Positions 57,104-64,000 of a DNA stretch of 64,000 nucleotides are shown one piece after another; the first letter of the stretch is position 1, and each line of letters opens with the position of its first letter. Location of the stretch: the NCBI GenBank assembly GCA_030159075.1, contig BROG01000030.1:739501-803500 (forward strand), in the 5' to 3' direction. The stretch comes from Atrina japonica. Taxonomy: Eukaryota; Mollusca; Bivalvia; Pterioida; Pinnidae. The notes beneath the pieces were generated by a model, which worked only from the letters and a program-made list of their open reading frames with translations, had not been told where the DNA came from and ran no database searches. A program made the translations under genes and the position numbers.

Positions 57104-57230
57104 TTCAGGGGCCTTGATACAATGTCTAGCTTATAATCTTGTTAAACATGCTAATCATAGGTCTGTATTGCCAGCTGGTCACATTATTAAAATGTTTAAA
57201 AAACAACATAACTCATCTCAAGTTGCCCCA

Positions 57231-57313
57231 TTAACCCCTAAGTACTTAAATGATATGCTCTCAACTATTGTCTTGGATCAGTCCATCATAGTCAGTAGTG
57301 TTGAAAGGGTTAA
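57231..57313. mobile_element. TTAA mini-MITE
   Basis: 83 bp from ttaacccctaagtacttaaa to gtgttgaaagggttaa, with TTAA at both ends. It is only about 130 bp from the preceding copy. Confidence 0.7.
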
Positions 57314-57514
57314 CAAGGATTCTAGAATGGTCAGCTCCTGTATTAATTATGTGAGAAAGTTTTAAAGTTCACTTGTTTATGAATCTATTTCCCCCTACAT
57401 GTATAATGTATACATGTATATTGTATAATACTGTGAACTTCTGTTCCACCAAAAATAAAATGTAAACAGTGACAAGTAAATAAAACAGTTAAATTGTATA
57501 AAAAGCTGTGTACA

Positions 57515-57586
57515 GATGTGTGTGTGTGTGAATGTCTGTCTATGTATGTGTGTGTGTCTCCATGTGTGTGTGTGTGTCAGTGCTTC

Positions 57587-57618
<32 letters not shown>

Positions 57619-57868
57619 TGTGTGTGAATGTCTGTCTATGTATGTGTGTGCATGTCTGTCCATGTGTGTGTGTGTGTGTGTGTCAGTACTTCTGTGTGTG
57701 TGTGTGTGAATGTCTGTCTATGTATGTGTGTGCATGTCTGTCCACGTTTGTGTGTCAGTGCTTCTGTGTGTGTGTGTGTGTGTGTGAATGTGCATGTCTG
57801 TCTATGTATGTGTGTGCATGTCTGTCCACGTGTGTGTCAGTGCTTCTGTGTGTGTGTGTGTGTACGCA
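57515..57868. repeat. Compound (TG)n minisatellite
   Basis: (tg)n tracts alternate with gaatgtctgtctatgtatg, tgcatgtctgtccatgt and cagtgcttctgtg in a loosely repeating order. Cys-Val-rich frames across it are artefacts. Confidence 0.9.
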
Positions 57869-59240
57869 TGGTTTTATAGAAGGGTTATAGCTAAGACAAT
57901 TGCCATTGGACTCGATGACCACACAAATTAGAGACTTTATCCACTGAAGTGTTTAATCAATTCATTTGATTGATTTGTTGAAGCGGATAAATAAATACGG
58001 GGGAGGAGAAAAGAATTTGTATGTAAGGTTTGATGAATTGTAAGATCTGTTGGATTTCCTCATCAGAGAGATGAAATGTGATCTTGTAGTCTAGCATACA
58101 GACACATGGTCCAGTATTTAGGGATATCCACTTGAATCCTCAAACAACACCTACATTACGTTTCTTCTTACAAAGTTAAGCATCACAGACTCTCTCATTA
58201 TAATACTTCAGATAATGTACTTCTAATTATCATTCAAATGTTGCCTTAATAGTATTGGTAACACTTAAGTTGAAAACTCATTTGCCTTTCTCAAATCCAC
58301 TTCAAATGAAATAATAAAGGTTTTTGAATAACAAGTATGAGATAAATGCCTCAATGGCCCCACAGAATTCATTTGTGACTTTTTGGATGATTGCGATTTT
58401 TGACGGAACATAAGTAGCCATTTATCACAAATCTCTTTACACCTGATAAAATACATCTACGAACACAAAGCCGTCAGTTTCTGGAAAATCATCTTATTAG
58501 TGTCAGCAACTTTTCAGCAACATTCCGTATAACCTTTGAGAGATATGGGATCAGGTAGCATATGAAATGCTGTAATGATTCTGGCAGCAACACAGAAATA
58601 TTTGTGAACCAGTGTCTTAGATCAAAGTTCTATCAGACATAAAACTTGTTGGTCAACTATGATATAATTAACAATGAATACTCCCTTTGTTTCAGAAAGT
58701 GATTGTCCATCAACCATATTCTGTAATGCTCAAATGACCGATGACTTCCGTGATAATGCCAAAATGGTTAACTATTTCTGTGCAGCAAATCTTGCAGGTG
58801 TTTATTGACAGAAGATGACATGATAAAACCAATATTGACAGTAATTGTAGGTACATTGTACGAGTCCATGCCAGTTTAAGAAACAAAAGCCGTGCCCTTA
58901 CGTAATATTAGTTATACAAGAAATGACTGAAATAGGCCAATATTTCGTCTATATCTTTTGTTGATTTACAAAACCATGTCTTCTTGAATAAACCTGTAGT
59001 GTACATAAGGATATTAAGTTTTATTTTACCTATAAATGACATAATGTTTTGCTTGTTTAAAGAAAAAGAAAGTCACGCGAAAGTTTCTGTGATTGAGCAT
59101 TTGTAATAAATTGTATGTATTAAGCATGGATGGTAGAGTACATCATGGAAATCTCACTGATACAAGGTCACAAGATTGAAACTTACTTTTTAGATCCAGC
59201 AGCAAACTTTTACTACTAAATACAAATACTGAATTTTTGT
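57869..59240. other. Non-coding, no clear feature
   Basis: No gene or repeat family recognised. Confidence 0.5.
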
Positions 59241-59333
59241 TTAACTCATTCACCCCTAAAGACATATTTGGATTGGCCTAAGTCATTGAAATACAGAAGA
59301 GTCCATTGTTTTTTCAGGGGTTGATGAGATAAT
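59241..59333. mobile_element. TTAA mini-MITE
   Basis: ttaactcattcacccctaaa at the left, tcaggggttgatgagataa at the right; 93 bp, the right TTAA mutated to ATAA. Confidence 0.75.
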
Positions 59334-59335
59334 GA

Positions 59336-59530
59336 TATCTTACAACATACTTAATAACTTTTTTGGTTATATGGTGGCAGCCATTTTATAATGATGGAGA
59401 ATCTGGTACCCAGAAGGAGACCAAAGACCTTCTGAAAGCAAACTGGCAAACTATCTCACAAAATCAGAATAGGTTTCAGTGAGGTTCGAACCAGCACTGA
59501 CAAGAAATGAGTGACTTCAGGGTTTTAGGG
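59336..59530 (-). mobile_element. tRNA-derived SINE, head lost
   Basis: ttatatggtggcagccattt, gaaagcaaactggcaaacta and gtgaggttcgaaccagcact (B-box ggttcgaacc reversed) match the family. The A-box end after gagtgacttcagg is gone. It directly follows a TTAA mini-MITE. Confidence 0.7.
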
Positions 59531-60107
59531 CAAAAATATTAATATTGGAATAGTATTTAATCATACAAATATGCATAATTTACTTAATTATCAATGTTGA
59601 AATGCATGTCCTGGAATAGGACATTTTTAATTTCATGGAAACCAGCTGATTTATATTTTATTCAGGATATCTGGAAAGTTACAAAATTAAAAAGTAGAAA
59701 TGATGAAAATAATTGAGTCTTAAGAGTACAAAATCTAAAACAAAATCCTTTCCTCCCCAGAAGCACCAGTTGTCAGAATTTTCTATATGTAAATATGATG
59801 ATGAAATATTTATTTCTCTGGAAACTTACCCCCTGTGACATTACTCATACAAAAAAATAAAGTGGGAATGACTTGTACAACTAATTATCATGTTTCTACA
59901 ATTTATCAAATCAATGCTAATTTAATGAACAACAAATGTCAATATATAATTCATGATTTCATTAATGGCTACACACAAATGGTCTATAAACTTGATCAAT
60001 GTATCAACAATGGCTCCCCCTGGTATGTTTACTGTACTTTTGATTATTTTCATCACATTAAACAACTTATCAGCTTCAGGGAGTCTGAATAATCTATTAC
60101 TGTGTAC
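59531..60107. other. Non-coding, no clear feature
   Basis: A plus-strand frame at 59835-60092 (85 codons) has no recognised domain. Confidence 0.45.
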
Positions 60108-60325
60108 TCACTTGTGTAAGTAAAACACAGGAACTCTCCCCACAGTAGTAGCTGAGGTGGGACTGGCGAGCTCTCCATCAACACCTAGAGTCCAAGAGAT
60201 TTATTGTTATGTATTCAAGTGGGGATTTGTGTGAGTAAAACACGGGAATTCTCACAACAGCAGGAGCCGGGGTTGGAACAGCGAGCTTTCCAACAACACT
60301 TTGTCAGAGAGCTTTTTTATTATGT
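60108..60325. repeat. Diverged tandem duplication, ~118-bp unit
   Basis: cttgtgtaagtaaaacacag ... cgagctctccatcaacac ... tttattgttatgt is followed by tttgtgtgagtaaaacacgg ... cgagctttccaacaacac ... ttttattatgt. Confidence 0.75.
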
Positions 60326-62689
60326 TTATACGATGGGACTTATGTATGGACAAATGGAGAGGTGATATGATACCATACAAAATGTATAACAGATGCATAC
60401 AGGCTTTTTCCTTGGGCTATTTTGGACCTAGTGGTTGGGCCCATTCCCCAGGTAAAATATTGCAAAATGGGACATATTTTCCAGACTTTCTGCCGAAAAA
60501 TTCCCAATCTTATTTTAAGGACTAAGAGTACTTCAGTGACCTTGTTATAAATCTATTTAGGCTTGACAATTTTCTAATTCCTTTTGATAAAATTATCATG
60601 AACACTATAATTTTTTTAATTTTGAATCCATCCCACAAATACATAAAAATTCGAAATGTCATGCATCGTGGGTGCACTTTAAAGTAGGAAGAAAAATACC
60701 TTGCATACAGGAACACTCTCTCCTCAAGGTACCATGTGTGGTAATATCCTCACCATCCTACTTATCCTGACTGGTGACAATATCATAATAACCTGATAAA
60801 CAACATAAGTTTCCTGGTTACAATAGATTACAGCTAAGGTGTATTAAATGTTATACTCTATATGTAGTAATCAGTCACAACTGATACCTAGAACCCTGCC
60901 AACCAAGAACACCCTCACGTTGTGCATCATAACTTAGTCCATAATTAACACGATTTACATTTATTGTGTATGGAATTGTTGAATGCACAATTGACTAGAA
61001 CTGCCTATGGATTACCTAAGTATGAGCAATTAACACTTGTTTATGATGAAAAACGTCTACGTCATGGAAACTTGTGATTTCAGAGATCATCTCAGCCAAC
61101 AGCAATAATTTGATTCATAGTCACAAAACTTGGGGAAAGACATTGTAAAAAAAGAAAAATATTATTGCCTAGATCTATCTGGATTTGGAAATATGTTTTG
61201 TATTTAATACTCATCATTATAAACATGTATTATGCAAAGTATTGCAAAAGATTCTTTACTTACCTGTAAAACCTACTGTTATATACATGTAAGAAAAAAC
61301 ATTTATCTTGAAAGATATCTATTTTTTGCATTTATTTAAGAGAATAGGACCATATATGCAAAGAGAAATACCACCCTCCTAATGAAATTCTCTGATTATA
61401 ACAATATATGTGTGGAATACTATATCAGATATTCTTGAAATAAAATCCTTGAGACAAAATATGGTCAAATGTATGCTTTAATGCTGGAGGTTAAAATATT
61501 ATGGTTTTTTTTTCTACTCATATGATAAGTCGAAGAAAACACCATAAACAAGACTCTGGGAATATTCTCAACTGGTATCTGCAGTCATTTGAGTCCCAAT
61601 GCACATTTGTGTTTGTTTGTTGTTGTTGTTTTTTTTTTGGGGGGAAGGGGGCATTCCCTTTTTGTTTATAATAATGATACTCGGTACCCTGAGAACACAT
61701 CTACAACACTTAGTTTGGTTCGGAAAAGCATTTTTCAGACTAATAGTCGATTGATGTGTACAGTTAACAGAAAATTCAATGATCAATAGGAAAACAACAG
61801 CTTCACAGTTTCATATGCTACATATTTCTCCATTTTTTTCTTTACCTAGTTATTCATTTCTGTTTAAGATATTTTCTGCATGAATAGATCTACTAACTGT
61901 TTTGTGCACAGATGGTTAATTATGGCAACAATGGTGGTTCTCTTGTAGTGAATTCTGTAACTTAATTGACAGGGGGTATAAACAACAAGTACTTAATACC
62001 CCCCCCCCCCCAAAAAAAAGTCTTCGCAAAAAAATTAAATCTAAAACCAACAAATGCTTGTCAATGGTAAATACATTGCTGAAATAATTAAATAGTCCTT
62101 GTTGAGATCAAACAGAAAATGTGTAAGCAAATGTATCCCTCATCTCAACATCTGTTTAAGTTAACTGAAAACTAATTAGACCCAATTTTTGATGCAGTGT
62201 CAGTATATTGAGAACTGTAGCAATCAAACAAACTACTGTAAATATCCGTGTCAACAGGTTGATGATGGAAAAACAAAAATCAAGTCATCGATGAACATAT
62301 ATCACATATATGTATGTCTCTGAAAACCATTATGTATTAAAAGTTTGAGACAGCTATCCTAGGATTTGCAAGTTCCTAGTCTGTGTTGCCTATTTCAGCT
62401 ATCTCATATACCAACAAATATGTACTGGATGATCAATAGGAAACTATATAGTATTATGTTACCAAACCTCTAACCAAACATCTATTGGTCAACAAAGGTA
62501 AATTGACACATGTTTACAAACACAATAAGTTGAAAATAGATCCTAACAGGAGTGGAAGGTTACTTGTTGGCACAAAAGTATCAGCTCCAGTAAGATGTGG
62601 AATCAGAGCAAAACAAAATATTTTGCCTGCACATCCCTTTTTTTGAAAACAGACACTTCTGTTTTGGTTTCTGAATGAACCTAGATGTG
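60326..62689. other. Non-coding, no clear feature
   Basis: Homopolymer patches at about 61620-61650 (T/G) and 62000-62018 (C then A). No gene supported; the frames near 60.3, 60.6 and 61.6 kb have no recognised domain. Confidence 0.5.
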
Positions 62690-63330
62690 ACGCTTATTTT
62701 GATAGCCCTACATGTATCAATCCTGATATAGTCTGATAGGTCAATGTAAACTGTCAGCAAAAACTTAAGATCTAAGGCTATCTACTGGATAGCTGATTGC
62801 AAACCATAAGATACCTGAAATAAATGTTGAAAACATCTATATCCTGATTAATACGGATACAATTCAGGCAAACCAACAAGCACTTGGTATCCAACGACAT
62901 CTAATGGATAGTTGATAGGAAACTGAAATAGCTAGACAGAAACTTGACAAGACCTACATCCTGAAATTCCTGATAACCAGAGATACTGTCAGATAAACCA
63001 TAGAAAGAGTTAGCAAGCACCCAGGATCCAAGACACCCAGTAGAAAGTTTGTAGGAAATTATAAAATAGGTGAACAGATCCTATACTATACCAGCATCCT
63101 GATAACCAGAGATACTCTTAGATAAACCATAGAAAACTGTCAACAAGCACCCGGGATCTAAGGACATCCAATTGAAGGTTTATAGGAAAGCATAAAATAG
63201 CTGGACAAAAACCTGATGATACCAACTTCCTGATAACCAGAGATACTGTCAGATAAACCATAGAAAACAATCAGCAAACACACAAGACCTACAGACATCT
63301 AGTGGATACCTGAGATATGAAAATACTCAG
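62690..63330. repeat. Degenerate ~130-bp tandem repeat, 4-5 copies
   Basis: The best phase marker, gataaccagagatact, recurs at 62972, 63101 and 63232 (129 and 131 bp apart), each followed by agataaaccatagaaa, agcaagcaccc-like and ggacatc blocks. Two older units precede it (about 62700-62970). Copies are much more diverged than in the other arrays. Confidence 0.75.
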
Positions 63331-64000
63331 CATTGTGTTACCATATACACAGCACAGGCATATCATCTTTACTGAATGTATCACTATTGTTTTTTACCTC
63401 TTGTAATACAAAACTTATCAGCTTTTGAATTTAAATATTTATATAGATATTGATTTTAAAAGACTTGACCTCATACTTTGTGCAGGTAAATATCAATATA
63501 AAAAACTTGATAAAAATCTATATTTATCTCCAAAAGATTTAATACATCATGCTCCCTCTCATTATTACAAAGCATACACACAACTCATTAGTAACAAATT
63601 CATTTGTATACAACACTTGCTAGCTAACACTGTGGTGGTTTTGTTATCTGCAAATAAAAATGAGAGACTACTTTTAGGGTTCAGTGCAGACTCGCCTTTA
63701 ACAATAGCATATAACACCAGAATTTATTATCAAGGAAAATAATCCATAATATCGACAACAGAGTGCTTAATGCTATATACAATACAAACTTTTGTGAAAT
63801 CATTTCCCTGCTAAAACTCTCCAGTATCATAATATATAATGTGAAATTTCCTTGAGAAAAACATAAAAAACCAAAATGTTTATGTATTAATTGCAAGAAT
63901 TTTTTCATCATTACATTTGTTGTCAGTAAATCCACACACATTCTTCACAAAAGATTTTACACTGGGATGCAAGAGAGAAAATGGAAAATATCAGGAGAGT
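63331..64000. other. Non-coding, no clear feature
   Basis: A plus-strand frame of 105 codons at 63425-63742 and an overlapping minus-strand one have no recognised domain. The window ends in ordinary AT-rich sequence. Confidence 0.45.

Noticed and set aside
57494..57890. Cys/Val-rich frames resembling a cysteine-rich peptide
   Set aside because: Translation of (TG)n microsatellite; no signal peptide or cysteine framework.
59826..59850. Minus-strand ATG with GTAAGT donor (MSNVTG...)
   Set aside because: Only six codons and phase 1, which does not fit the PDE4 phase-2 acceptor; kept out as chance.
61261..61280. ACAG|GTAAGT donor-like site on the minus strand
   Set aside because: No coding frame with a sensible start precedes it; isolated donor matches are frequent by chance.
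63425..63742. 105-codon plus-strand open frame
   Set aside because: No recognised domain and an overlapping open frame on the other strand.

Overview
This window is AT-rich eukaryotic DNA, almost certainly animal and most likely from a mollusc, probably a bivalve. The evidence is an intron-bearing phosphodiesterase exon with a metazoan PDE4 signature, tRNA-headed SINEs whose tails resemble molluscan elements, a dispersed repeat opening with GAGGCCCAATGGGCC (familiar from bivalve genomes), the frequent motif 'agataactc', and dense minisatellites. There are no operons, no CRISPR arrays, no rRNA and no intact tRNA genes.

The only protein-coding sequence I can support belongs to one gene on the minus strand, a cAMP-specific 3',5'-cyclic phosphodiesterase of the PDE4 (dunce) family. 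The exon at 15820-15927 encodes the start of UCR1 (upstream conserved region 1) and ends in a perfect GTAAGT donor. It can be used in two ways. It can extend upstream without a break to an ATG at 16091, as a first exon carrying an RRFS PKA-type site. Or it can be entered at an internal acceptor (TTTTAATTCCAG) from an upstream exon. A phase-matched candidate first exon lies about 34 kb upstream at 49934-50016. On this model most of the window is PDE4 intron and alternative-promoter territory, and UCR2 and the catalytic exons lie beyond coordinate 1.

The rest is repeats. Region by region: 1-3 kb, a diverged duplicated repeat ending in a long hairpin; 3-10 kb, microsatellites, a 35-bp E-box minisatellite, a SINE, foldback elements and a small cluster of palindromic CRE sites; 10-15 kb, 49- and 51-bp arrays and two copies of the GGCCC repeat, one with a nested MITE; 15.8-16.1 kb, the PDE4 exon; 17.8-20.8 kb, large 28-bp and 48-bp arrays; 24-28 kb, a SINE, a 71-bp array and a 78-base poly-C run; 30-32 kb, a compound (TA)n satellite; 33-38 kb, SINEs, MITEs, and 43- and 36-bp arrays; 39-44 kb, three consecutive TIR elements (the third swollen by 26 copies of a hairpin-forming 36-bp unit), a perfect palindrome and a Tigger/pogo transposon remnant; 44.7-46.7 kb, a 91-bp higher-order array split by a SINE and an array made from a SINE head; 48-64 kb, 33-, 81/76- and ~130-bp arrays, TTAA-bounded mini-MITEs and the candidate PDE4 first exon.

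The main theme is that several minisatellites look as if they grew out of transposable elements (pogo-type MITEs and SINE heads), and that these sit in the introns of a cAMP-signalling gene. The long open frames over the arrays come from repeat units whose length is a multiple of three, not from genes.
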